A DNA stretch of 64,000 nt, taken from contig NZ_BJEA01000012.1 in assembly GCF_005405425.1 (NCBI RefSeq), forward strand, positions 1-64,000. The letters run 5' to 3'. The translations under genes and the position numbers were made by a program. This document shows, one piece after another, positions 42,330-50,988 of the stretch (position 1 is its first letter; every line of letters begins with the position of its first letter). Below the pieces are notes generated by a model, which saw only the letters and a list, made by a program, of their open reading frames with translations, searched no databases and had not been told where the DNA came from. Source of the DNA: Lactiplantibacillus modestisalitolerans. GTDB taxonomy: Bacteria; Bacillota; Bacilli; Lactobacillales; Lactobacillaceae.

Positions 42330-43724
42330 ATGACAACTTTTCGAGCGTTTGATGATCAGGAAGTAATTGAATTTTTGCGAAAGCAAGTGCCAGATGGAAC
42401 CGTTCGTACGGATGAAGCAACGCTAAAACGCTATTCCTTTAGTGCGAATTTGACTGATGATGACAGCGGCTTGGCGTTAGCCTACGTCGCGGCCGAATCA
42501 ACGCGCGATATCCAAGGCACGCTGAAAGCGGCCCGCAAGTTTCACCTGCCAGTAATTCCCCAAGCGCAAACCACGAGTACGGTGATTGGCTCGGACGGAA
42601 TCGCTGGCGGGATTTTATTATCGACCGCCAAGATGAACCGAATTATCGAAATTAGTAAGGAAGATTCGCTGGCAGTGGTACAACCCGGCGTGGTGAATGG
42701 TGACTTGGATCAAGCGGCCCGCAAGCAGGGCATGTTCTATGCACCAGATCCGGGTTCGCGGCCGATGTCTGGTATCGGCGGGAACGTCGCGACTAACGCT
42801 GGTGGAATGAGTACTGTCAAGTATGGCGCCACTAAGGATAACGTGTTAGGGGTGAAGGTCGTTTTAGCCGATGGCCGGGAAGTTCAATTTGGCGGTCGGA
42901 CCCTCAAGCAAGCGTTTGGGTATGATTTAACCCAACTCATGGTGGGCTCGGAAGGAACCTTAGGAATTATTACCGAGGTCATCGTCAAACTGCTACCGAT
43001 CCCATTGGGAACGCCGGTGATGGGGGTGGCCTTCTTTGAAAACATGACGGCGTTAGCAAAGGCCGTGACGGCCATTCGGATTTCGGGGGTGGCTCCAACG
43101 ATGCTCGAAGCCCTTGATGGTAAGACGGTGGCGGCCTTAGACCGTTACGAAGGGACCCATTACGCTCAGGCGAGTGCGGCCATGCTGATTTTTAAACTGG
43201 ATAACGGTGGCGAAACTAGCATGCGGGTCGTTCAGAAAATCTTAGACGAACAACGTGCTAGCAACGTGACGGTCACCACCGAACCCAAGCGTCAGGCCGA
43301 ACTAGAACAACTCCGACGCGACATGTTACCAGCCGTTTTTGCGGGTCAAAACCATATTATGGAAGACATGGCGGTGCCGTTATCTCAGCTTGCGCCATTG
43401 ATGGACTACATTCAGGACCTATCAGATCGGTTGGACGTCCAGATTTATACAGCCGGGCACGCTGGCGATGGTAACGTCCACCCAACGATTGTGTGGCCTA
43501 AAGCTGAAACGACCGTTCCCGAAAAGGTGATTGTGGCCTTACAAGCGATGTTTAAGCAAACGTTGAAAATGGGTGGAACGATTACTGGCGAACACGCCGT
43601 TGGGATGCTTAAAAATCAGTGGAACAACGCCGAGTTAGGCGAAGCGGTCGATCAACTACAACATCAAATTAAGGCCGTGTTTGATCCACTTAACCTGCTT
43701 AATCCGAAGCGAAAGATTAATTAA
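42330..43724 (+). CDS. FAD-binding oxidase (GlcD/D-lactate dehydrogenase type)
   Basis: 464 residues from the ATG at 42330 (GCGAGGT upstream). VAO-type FAD domain: PVIPQAQTTSTVIGSDG (about 74), DPGSRPMSGIGGNVATNAGGMSTVKYGATKDNVLG (about 137-171), GSEGTLGIITEV; the C-terminal substrate domain has AGHAGDGNVHPTIVW (about 373) and GTITGEHAVG. The family oxidises 2-hydroxy acids such as D-lactate, glycolate or D-2-hydroxyglutarate. No iron-sulfur partner gene is near, so it looks like a single-subunit enzyme. Substrate open. Confidence 0.9.
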   Translation: MTTFRAFDDQEVIEFLRKQVPDGTVRTDEATLKRYSFSANLTDDDSGLALAYVAAESTRDIQGTLKAARKFHLPVIPQAQTTSTVIGSDGIAGGILLSTAKMNRIIEISKEDSLAVVQPGVVNGDLDQAARKQGMFYAPDPGSRPMSGIGGNVATNAGGMSTVKYGATKDNVLGVKVVLADGREVQFGGRTLKQAFGYDLTQLMVGSEGTLGIITEVIVKLLPIPLGTPVMGVAFFENMTALAKAVTAIRISGVAPTMLEALDGKTVAALDRYEGTHYAQASAAMLIFKLDNGGETSMRVVQKILDEQRASNVTVTTEPKRQAELEQLRRDMLPAVFAGQNHIMEDMAVPLSQLAPLMDYIQDLSDRLDVQIYTAGHAGDGNVHPTIVWPKAETTVPEKVIVALQAMFKQTLKMGGTITGEHAVGMLKNQWNNAELGEAVDQLQHQIKAVFDPLNLLNPKRKIN

Positions 43725-43824
43725 CGACTAAATTTAGGCTCAGAATTAGTCATTTGGTTGCGGAACCGGCCGATTATGCTTATCATGATAGTATTGTAAT
43801 TCATCAATCCATGGGGGCGATCAA

Positions 43825-44112
43825 ATGGCGTTAAAGAGTTCGAAAATTCGTTTAGAGTTTGATGCGGAAGTGCTCCGTAATGAAATTTTTGACGTACACG
43901 ATTTCGCTAGCTTCCAACGTTTTTGGCAACGCTTTGAACATTTCTTGACGGATCGAATGGTAGTCGGGCACCTAAACGTGCTGGAAGGCCACGGCTTGAT
44001 TCCAAGTGAGTTTAAGGATGCCAACGGCCGGCTAGCTTACCGTGCCGGTGATGCGGATTATCAAATTGATTACGATCAGATCGTTCGCGAGTGGATTGTG
44101 ACAATTCAATAG
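43825..44112 (+). CDS. Hypothetical 95-residue protein
   Basis: ATG with GGGGGCGA upstream. Acidic-aromatic protein: LEFDAEVLRNEIFDVHDFASFQRFWQRFEHFLTD, then MVVGHLNVLEGHGLIPSEFKDANGRLAYRAGDADYQIDYDQIVREWIV. No family recognised. It lies 40 bases before the alarmone synthetase gene on the same strand and is probably co-transcribed with it. Confidence 0.7.
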   Translation: MALKSSKIRLEFDAEVLRNEIFDVHDFASFQRFWQRFEHFLTDRMVVGHLNVLEGHGLIPSEFKDANGRLAYRAGDADYQIDYDQIVREWIVTIQ

Positions 44113-44152
44113 GCAGAAGAGTAGTTTTAGAGTCTAATTGGGGCGAAATGAA

Positions 44153-44842
44153 GTGAGTGAAGCAGTGAATCCGAAGAACATTGCGGATGATGACCAGCTA
44201 TTACCCGGACCACCCGAGTTATTACAAGCCGTGGACCAGTTGAAGGCCTACTCGCTACGATACGAAGTGGCCATGAAGCTCGTTCTCGATAAGTTGGATT
44301 ATATCAGTCGCGAATACGAATTAAGGTACGGGTACGCGTTGATTGATAGTAAACAATCGCGGATTAAATCGCCTGAAAGTATCGTCGGTAAGTTGAAGCG
44401 TAAGCACCTACCGCTGACTTTTAATGCCGTCTTTGACAAGTTGCACGACATTGCGGGGGTGCGGTTGATCGTCCGTTTTCTCAGTGACGTTAAAACGGTT
44501 GAAGACCTACTAGCCACGCAAGCCGATATTCAAGTGCTCCGCGTTAAGGACTACATTCACCATCCCAAGCCGAACGGCTATCAGAGCTTACATTTAATTT
44601 TGGGCGTGCCGGTGTACACCGTTGACGGTCCCAGCATCGTGGAAGTCGAATTGCAAATTCGAACGATTGCGATGAACTTCTGGGCGTCGTTAGAGCACGA
44701 ACTTAACTATAAGAAAAACGTGCCACACCAAGAAGCGCTGCGCGAATCGCTAACGAAGAAGGCCCAGTTAATTACTCAACTGGACCGCGAAATGGACGAT
44801 ATCAAGCGACGGATGTACCAGCCGGAACCAAAACAATTATAA
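44153..44842 (+). CDS. Small alarmone synthetase ((p)ppGpp synthase, RelP/RelQ type)
   Basis: 229 residues from a GTG at 44153 (GGGG before it); a TTG at 44138 is the alternative. Only the synthetase domain of RelA/SpoT proteins is present: SRIKSPESIVGKLKRK, FDKLHDIAGVRLIVRFLSDV, HHPKPNGYQSLHLIL (with the Tyr that stacks on GTP) and VEVELQIRTIAMNFWASLEHELNYKKN. No hydrolase, TGS or ACT domain, so it makes (p)ppGpp or pGpp without degrading it, usually in response to wall or alkaline stress through transcription. Last gene before a terminator. Confidence 0.93.
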   Translation: MSEAVNPKNIADDDQLLPGPPELLQAVDQLKAYSLRYEVAMKLVLDKLDYISREYELRYGYALIDSKQSRIKSPESIVGKLKRKHLPLTFNAVFDKLHDIAGVRLIVRFLSDVKTVEDLLATQADIQVLRVKDYIHHPKPNGYQSLHLILGVPVYTVDGPSIVEVELQIRTIAMNFWASLEHELNYKKNVPHQEALRESLTKKAQLITQLDREMDDIKRRMYQPEPKQL

Positions 44843-44847
44843 CGACT

Positions 44848-44886
44848 AAGTCGGAGCTAGGTAGCTTACCTAGTTCCGACTTTTTT
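44848..44886 (+). terminator. Terminator of the alarmone synthetase gene
   Basis: AAGTCGGAGCTAGG and CCTAGTTCCGACTT followed by TTTTT. The following 245 bases up to the TetR gene show no gene or clear signal. Confidence 0.9.
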
Positions 44887-45131
44887 GATAATAATTGATT
44901 GAAATCAAGTTTTAACCGCACCCATTCCCGGATAATGATGTCGATGGGAACTGAGTGCGGCGATTTGTTAATTGTAAAATATGAACGTCCATTCGGGAGT
45001 GAGAATACTTTCTTAAACTGCGGTAGCATGATATTTTTATTTCGAAGGATAAATTATTAACGTGCTTGAAAATAACTAATTTAATCCGGGGACTAAGCGC
45101 CCCCACGTTGACCACGGAGGTGATCAGCAAA

Positions 45132-45707
45132 TTATTGTCGGCGCGGTAAGTTATTAACGGGTTTACCGCGGTACCACCAGTCGTTGATAAAACTAGCCAG
45201 TTGTTCGGGGGATTCATGGAGCCCGGTCTTTAGCCAGTAACGGACAGTTCCAACGATACCGTTGATGTAGTACTCAAACATGTACTCCTTTTCGCGGTCG
45301 TTAATACCGATAATTTGGGCCTTATCGTTCGCCCAGATTTCGCGTTTAGTTGTTGCGATAAAGCTCATCAGAAAGTCTTGGTCGGTCGTTAAAATAAACG
45401 ACGTAATGGCGTGCCGTTTTTTAACAATTTCAAAAATACCGGTCAGCATCGCTTGGAGCGAATCTGGATCGGTATGCTGATTGATGACGTTCAGCAATTC
45501 TTTGGTCGCGCCTTGTTCCATTTTTTCCATGCAGTCCTTGACGTCGGTATAGTGGGCGTAAAACGTGCCCCGGTTAATGTCAGCGGCCTTGCAAACGGCG
45601 GTGACGGTAATTTCGTCGAGCGCCTGAGTTTGAAGGAGCTGAATGAGACTGTCTTGAATCAATCGCCGGGTCATCTGCGAACGTCGATTGTTTTTGGTAC
45701 CTACCAC
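45132..45707 (-). CDS. TetR/AcrR family regulator of the MMPL gene
   Basis: 191 residues. HTH at about 14-55 (TRRLIQDSLIQLLQTQALDEITVTAVCKAADINRGTFYAHYTDVKDC), recognition helix GTFYAHY. The C-terminal part EYYINGIVGTVRYWLKTGLHESPEQLASFI is the pattern of TetR regulators that control YhgE/MMPL-type envelope genes in lactobacilli and streptococci. Divergent from the 1434-residue MMPL gene with 184 bases between, where GTTTAAAC (45724-45731) and other short palindromes could be its operators. It probably represses that gene. Confidence 0.88.
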   Translation of the reverse strand: MVGTKNNRRSQMTRRLIQDSLIQLLQTQALDEITVTAVCKAADINRGTFYAHYTDVKDCMEKMEQGATKELLNVINQHTDPDSLQAMLTGIFEIVKKRHAITSFILTTDQDFLMSFIATTKREIWANDKAQIIGINDREKEYMFEYYINGIVGTVRYWLKTGLHESPEQLASFINDWWYRGKPVNNLPRRQ

Positions 45708-45891
45708 GGGGAATCACCTCATTGTTTAAACATTTGATGGAGAATGTGTCGATTTAATGACGATTTGGTGAAAATTGATGGTTGAATTTTCAGTCATTTT
45801 CAACTAACATGTTGTTATTATTTAAACACATTGTTGGTTAAATGTCACGATGTCATTTTTTAGAATTCTTATATTAGGGAAGGGATATAGA

Positions 45892-48800
45892 GTGAAAGGG
45901 AGCCGTAGACGCTTTACAATCCAAGCGATTGTCTGGCTGGTAGTAATGGTAGCGGCCATTATCTTCCTGCCAAATATTAGTAGTCTGGTCCGTGAAAAGG
46001 GTCAGACCCAGCTGCCAAGCAGCGCTAAAAGTCAAGTTGCACAAGTCATTCAAGATCACTGGGGACGCAATCAAGATAATACGCGTCAGGTGGTCGTCGT
46101 CTTTAATAACGGCGATTCACCACTAACGAGTGATCAAAAGCAGGCCATCGATGGGACGATTGACCGCTTTAAAACCGATAAGGCGAAGTACCACGTGAAA
46201 TCAATGACGGCGGCTAGCGATAACGCGGCGGCTAAAAAGCAGTTGATTTCCAAGGATAAGTCGACGGAGTTACTCCAACTGATGGTTGGTAAAAATCAGA
46301 CCGTCGCGAATATGACTAAGAACATTACCGCGGGTGCGAAAACGAGCGGGGTTAAAACCTACGTGACGGGGAGTGACATCTTAAACGATGACTTTACCCA
46401 GGTCACCGAAGCGGGAATTAAGAAGACCGAAATTATTACGGTTATTTTTATCTTTATCGTTTTAACCTTGGTCTTCAAGTCACCAATTACCCCGTTGATT
46501 TCGCTATTGTCCGTCGGGGTCTCGTTCATCATTTCATTGAGTATTGTGATGAACCTGGTAAATAAATTTAATTTTCCACTGTCCAACTTCACGCAGGTCT
46601 TTATGGTCGTCGTGCTGTTTGGGATTGGGACCGACTACAACATTTTACTGTTTGATCAATTCAAAGAAGAACTCAGTCACGGCGATAGTCCGGTAGCCGC
46701 GACTGGGCGTGCGTTAAAAATAGCCGGCAAAACGATTCTATATAGTGGGTCGTCCGTCTTAATCGGGTTTACCGCCCTGGGATTAGCGAACTTCTCCATC
46801 TACCGTTCGGCGGTCGGTGTGGCGATTGCGGTTGCCATTCTGTTACTCGTCTTGCTCACGTTAAACCCGTTCTTCATGGCACTATTGGGGGCGCGGTTAT
46901 TCTGGCCAACTAAGAAGTTTGCCGGCGGGAGTACCAGTCGGATGTGGCACGGTATTGCCCTCGGCTCTGTCCGGTACCCACTAATTGCACTGGTTGTGGT
47001 TCTGGGCGTTTCATTACCATTTGTCCTAACTTATAACAATCAGTTGAATTATGATACGTTAGCTGAATTAAACGATACGATTCCAGCTAAGCAAGGGTTT
47101 AAAGTCGTTCAAAAGCACTTCTCAAAGGGGACGGCCGAACCATCGACGCTTTACATTAAGACGGATCACGCGTTAAACAACGAGAAGGATTTAAAGGTCA
47201 TTGACCGTTTAACCAAGCAGTTGCAAGACGTTAAGGGCGTTAAGACCGTGGCTTCGGTCACGCAGCCCGGTGGTTCCGAATTAGAACAACTTTACATTAA
47301 TAGTCAATTAAAGACCGTTACTGGCGGAATGAAGACTGCCGGTAAGGGCTTAACGAAAATTAGTAGTGGCCTAGACGATGCCAACGGTAAGCTGAAAAAA
47401 GCGAACATCGGCGACAGCGTCAAGGACGTTAAGAAGTTAGCGGACGGTTCAAACACCTTACGAACCGGTCTAGCTACTTATACGAACGGCGTTTACACCG
47501 TTGATAACGGCCTCGGTCAGTTAAATAGTAAAACGGGGACCCTAGCGAGTGGGGTTAACCAACTGGCGGATGGCTCTAACCAAGTTACGAGCGGCCTCAA
47601 CACCTTAAACGGCAAGACCGGTCAACTGAATAGCGGTGCTAACCAGCTGGCCAGCGGCTTAGGTACTTTAAACAGTAAGACGGGGACGCTTGCTAACGGA
47701 GCTAGCCAATTAGCCAGTGGTGCTGGTCAATTGCAACAAGGAGTTGTGAGCTACACGAACGGCGTTTACACCGTTAACGACAACTTGAATAAGTTGAATT
47801 CGCAGACGGGGACGCTTGCTAGTGGCGTAAACCAATTGGTTACTGGGACCGGGAGCTTGTTTACTGGTTCTAGTGAATTAAGCTCTGGCTTAAATAAATT
47901 AAATGGTTACCAAAATGATGTTAACGGTGGGACGAATCAATTAACGGCTGGATTACAAAAAATGCAGTCGGAAGTTAATGATTCGGTTAGTGCGGGAACT
48001 AGCGCAGAAAATACGGCTAAACTGGAAAAACTACAGTCAGGGCTTAAAGAATTAAATACAGCCATGGCTGAGTTAGAACAAAAGTATGGCAGCAATACTA
48101 AGTTGCCCGATATTAGTTCGATTCAAACCACGGCAAAGACGCTTTCTGAAAATAGTGACACAGTAGCCTCCGACGCTGCTAACCTAAAGAAAACATTAAC
48201 GGATTTGGAAACACAATTAGGCTCGGGTAGCTCAGTTAGCCTTAGTGAATCTGATATTAACACCATCGTTGCAGCGGTTAACAAAAATGGTGGTCAGGAA
48301 TTAACTGATGGCCAAACGCAAGCCCTAACCGCCGCGTTGAAGGCGTTAGAAAGTCAGCTGAACGACAAGGTAACGCAAGCGACGAGTTCTGCTAAGACTA
48401 GTGCGGAATCAGCTAAAAACAGTGCGTCGCAATTGGAGACGGACTTAAGTAAGCTAAGTCAAACTGGTAATAGCTTATCCAGTGAGTTACAAGAATTAAC
48501 GGCGCTTAGCTCGCAACTTAGTGATTTATCACAATTACAGACGTTAGCGAAGAAGTCGATTGAGGCCAATAATGGTTCGCTAGAAGTGATTGATCAATTG
48601 CAAAATGCCATTTCTGGGATGCAGGCGTTACAAACGGGCTTAAACGGTACTGCTAGTCAGGCCGGTTTAGTCCCAGGTGCTCAACAAGTTCAACAAGGGT
48701 TAGCAAATCTACAAAGTGGGACGACTGCTTTGAAGAGCAAGTTGACAGATTATACGGGTGGCGTTGCTAATGCTGCTAATGGTGCTAACCAGTTAACTGC

Positions 48801-50196
48801 TGGTGCGTCCCAAGTTTCAAGTGGGATGACTTCATTACAATCAAAGGTACCAACTCTAACCAGTGCCATCGGGGCCCTCAGCGCCGGCACCAACCAGTTA
48901 GTTGCCAATAATGCGCAACTGAACAGTGGTGCGAGCCAGTTAGCAAGTGGTACGAGTCAGTTAAACGGCCAAGTTCCAACGCTTGTCAGTGGTGTGAACC
49001 AGTTGAGTAGTGGTGCCACGACCTTAGCTAACGGAACTGGTCAGTTAGCTAGTGGGGTGACCCAATTAGCTAACGGTTCTGGCCAAGTTTCAAGTGGTTT
49101 GGGGACCTTACAAGGGCAAATTCCAACCTTGACGACGGCCATTGGTAAGTTGGCTAACGGGACGAGTCAGTTGAACGCAAACTCCGCCACCTTGAACAGT
49201 GGTGCGAGCCAGATTGCGGCTGGGAACCAGACGATGTACACCACGATGCAAAGTCTCGTTGGGCAGATGCAAACCTTACAAAACGGCTTGAAGTCCGCTA
49301 GTGATGGGACCAAGCAAGTTAACAAGGGCGTTGGCTCTGCTAATAGTTACCTGACGGGCTTACAAGATTCTGACGCCGCTAAGACGTATTACGTTCCAAA
49401 GAGCGTCTTGAAGGGTAAGACCTACGCTTCCGCGTTGAAGGCGTACATGTCAGAAAATAACCATGCAACGAAGATGACAATCGTCTTGAACGAAAATCCA
49501 AGTTCGAAGGCCGCCATGAAGAAGGTTTCCGCTATTCAAACGCAGGCTGAAAACAGCTTGAAGGGGACTTCCTTAGACGGTGCTACGATTGCCATCGGCG
49601 GTCAGACTTCTGAGACCAACGATACACAGGCGATTGCGTCTAGCGACTTTATCCGCACGGCGGCAATTATGTTGATTGGGATTTTGATTGCCTTGATGGT
49701 CATCACCCGGTCCGTCTTACAGCCGTTCTACATCTTAGGGACGTTGTTATTGGCTTACATCATGTCCTTGAGTATTACCCGGATGCTAAGTAGCTGGTTC
49801 ATGGGTCAAGATATGTTGACTTGGAACACACCGTTCTTTGGCTTCATTATGTTGATCGCCCTCGGGGTGGACTACAGTATCTTCCTGATGATGAAGTACC
49901 GCGAATTTGATAATTCCGCGGCAACGCCAAGCACGCGAATTACGCGGGCTGCCGCCGTAATTGGGGCCGTGGTGCTATCCGCCGCCTTGATCTTGAGCGG
50001 GACCTTTGCCGCCTTGATGCCATCCGGCGTCTTGACGCTGATTCAAGTGGCGATGGTCGTCATTATTGGTTTGATCATCTTGGTCTTCTTCATTCCGGCC
50101 GTTATTCCAAGTTTGATTCGCTTAACGTACCCGTTAACGGATCGGATGGAAGATGAAACCACCGCTGAAGAACCCACGAAACGGTCACGAAAGTAA
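45892..50196 (+). CDS. Giant MMPL-family membrane protein with internal repeat region
   Basis: 1434 residues from a GTG at 45892 (GGAAGGG upstream). An MMPL/RND-like transporter: one N-terminal helix, an outer domain, helices at about 180-370 with GIGTDYNILLFDQFKEEL, and a matching C-terminal set at about 1255-1415 with LGVDYSIFLMMKYREF. The second outer domain is enlarged to about 800 residues made of short repeats (SGxxQLxxG, LNSxTGTLASG) at about 510-690 and 910-1135, with a coiled-coil insert between. A 21-base DNA repeat 273 bases (91 codons) apart shows internal duplication. Such proteins move lipids or wall polymers; the long repeat arm may span the wall. No lipoprotein or enzyme gene is adjacent. 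Confidence 0.85.
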   Translation: MKGSRRRFTIQAIVWLVVMVAAIIFLPNISSLVREKGQTQLPSSAKSQVAQVIQDHWGRNQDNTRQVVVVFNNGDSPLTSDQKQAIDGTIDRFKTDKAKYHVKSMTAASDNAAAKKQLISKDKSTELLQLMVGKNQTVANMTKNITAGAKTSGVKTYVTGSDILNDDFTQVTEAGIKKTEIITVIFIFIVLTLVFKSPITPLISLLSVGVSFIISLSIVMNLVNKFNFPLSNFTQVFMVVVLFGIGTDYNILLFDQFKEELSHGDSPVAATGRALKIAGKTILYSGSSVLIGFTALGLANFSIYRSAVGVAIAVAILLLVLLTLNPFFMALLGARLFWPTKKFAGGSTSRMWHGIALGSVRYPLIALVVVLGVSLPFVLTYNNQLNYDTLAELNDTIPAKQGFKVVQKHFSKGTAEPSTLYIKTDHALNNEKDLKVIDRLTKQLQDVKGVKTVASVTQPGGSELEQLYINSQLKTVTGGMKTAGKGLTKISSGLDDANGKLKKANIGDSVKDVKKLADGSNTLRTGLATYTNGVYTVDNGLGQLNSKTGTLASGVNQLADGSNQVTSGLNTLNGKTGQLNSGANQLASGLGTLNSKTGTLANGASQLASGAGQLQQGVVSYTNGVYTVNDNLNKLNSQTGTLASGVNQLVTGTGSLFTGSSELSSGLNKLNGYQNDVNGGTNQLTAGLQKMQSEVNDSVSAGTSAENTAKLEKLQSGLKELNTAMAELEQKYGSNTKLPDISSIQTTAKTLSENSDTVASDAANLKKTLTDLETQLGSGSSVSLSESDINTIVAAVNKNGGQELTDGQTQALTAALKALESQLNDKVTQATSSAKTSAESAKNSASQLETDLSKLSQTGNSLSSELQELTALSSQLSDLSQLQTLAKKSIEANNGSLEVIDQLQNAISGMQALQTGLNGTASQAGLVPGAQQVQQGLANLQSGTTALKSKLTDYTGGVANAANGANQLTAGASQVSSGMTSLQSKVPTLTSAIGALSAGTNQLVANNAQLNSGASQLASGTSQLNGQVPTLVSGVNQLSSGATTLANGTGQLASGVTQLANGSGQVSSGLGTLQGQIPTLTTAIGKLANGTSQLNANSATLNSGASQIAAGNQTMYTTMQSLVGQMQTLQNGLKSASDGTKQVNKGVGSANSYLTGLQDSDAAKTYYVPKSVLKGKTYASALKAYMSENNHATKMTIVLNENPSSKAAMKKVSAIQTQAENSLKGTSLDGATIAIGGQTSETNDTQAIASSDFIRTAAIMLIGILIALMVITRSVLQPFYILGTLLLAYIMSLSITRMLSSWFMGQDMLTWNTPFFGFIMLIALGVDYSIFLMMKYREFDNSAATPSTRITRAAAVIGAVVLSAALILSGTFAALMPSGVLTLIQVAMVVIIGLIILVFFIPAVIPSLIRLTYPLTDRMEDETTAEEPTKRSRK

Positions 50197-50225
50197 TTAG
50201 ATAAAAGAACGCATTAACCGCAACC

Positions 50226-50272
50226 AAGCGGTGTTGAGTAGACGATTGAGTTTGCTCGGCACCGCTTTTTTG
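50226..50272 (+). terminator. Terminator of the MMPL gene
   Basis: AAGCGGTG and CACCGCTT with a long loop containing further pairing, followed by TTTTTT. Confidence 0.75.
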
Positions 50273-50292
50273 CTAGAAGGAGGAGGAACACG

Positions 50293-50859
50293 ATGCAACG
50301 CTGTCCATGGGCGAATACGTCGCCCGCAATGCAAGCGTACCACGATCATGAATGGGGTCAGCCCGTTCATGGGCAACAAAAACTATTTGAATTATTGAGC
50401 TTGGAAACTTATCAGGCCGGGCTCAGTTGGCAAACCGTCCTGAATAAACGGGGCGCGTTTAACGCGGTTTTCTACCATTATAATGTGCAACGGGTGGCCC
50501 AAATGACGGCCGCCGACGTGGACCGGTTACTGCAAGACGAGCGGATCATTCGTCACCGGCAAAAACTGGCGGCCACCATTAACAATGCGCGGGTCCTAGC
50601 GAACTGGTCCGAACCGGTGAGTTTTTCAACGTGGTTGTGGGCGTTCGTTGATGACCAACCAATTCGTCACCCGTGGCAAACGGCGGCGGACGTCCCCGCC
50701 AGTACCCCGTTGGCCCAAACGCTTGCCCGCGAGCTGAAGTGCCACGGCTTTAAGTTCGTCGGCCCGACCACGGTTTATTCGTTTTTACAGGCAGCCGGAC
50801 TCGTTAACGACCACTTAGCAAGTTGTGATTGGGCACCGGAAAACCGGGGGCGGGCCTAA
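50293..50859 (+). CDS. tag: DNA-3-methyladenine glycosylase I
   Basis: 188 residues. Removes 3-methyladenine from DNA. Family features in order: RCPWA with zinc ligand Cys4, AYHDHEWGQPVH (His and the base-pocket Glu-Trp), LLSLETYQAGLSWQTVLNKR, WLWAFVDDQP, and CHGFKFVGPTTVYSFLQAAGLVNDHLASCDW with the remaining zinc ligands His and Cys. GGAGGAGG lies close before the ATG. Single gene between the MMPL terminator and the WxL gene. Confidence 0.96.
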   Translation: MQRCPWANTSPAMQAYHDHEWGQPVHGQQKLFELLSLETYQAGLSWQTVLNKRGAFNAVFYHYNVQRVAQMTAADVDRLLQDERIIRHRQKLAATINNARVLANWSEPVSFSTWLWAFVDDQPIRHPWQTAADVPASTPLAQTLARELKCHGFKFVGPTTVYSFLQAAGLVNDHLASCDWAPENRGRA

Positions 50860-50988
50860 TATTAAAATCGTTATTACAAGTTATTTATAAATAAATTCTT
50901 ATGAAACTAATAATCTAAAATTGACAGTTAAGCATGGATTTGCTATGCTACCCCCTAGATAAAATAAACTAAATTAAGGGAGTTGCAG

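Noticed and set aside
44887-45131. Possible small gene in the gap before the TetR gene
   Set aside because: Short frames on both strands lack ribosome binding sites and protein-like composition; nothing supportable was found.
45150-45190. On the minus strand a T-box-like GGTGGTACCGCGG sequence
   Set aside because: It lies inside the TetR coding frame (Trp-Trp-Tyr-Arg-Gly) near its 3' end, with no specifier stem, terminator or downstream amino-acid gene on that strand. Coincidence.
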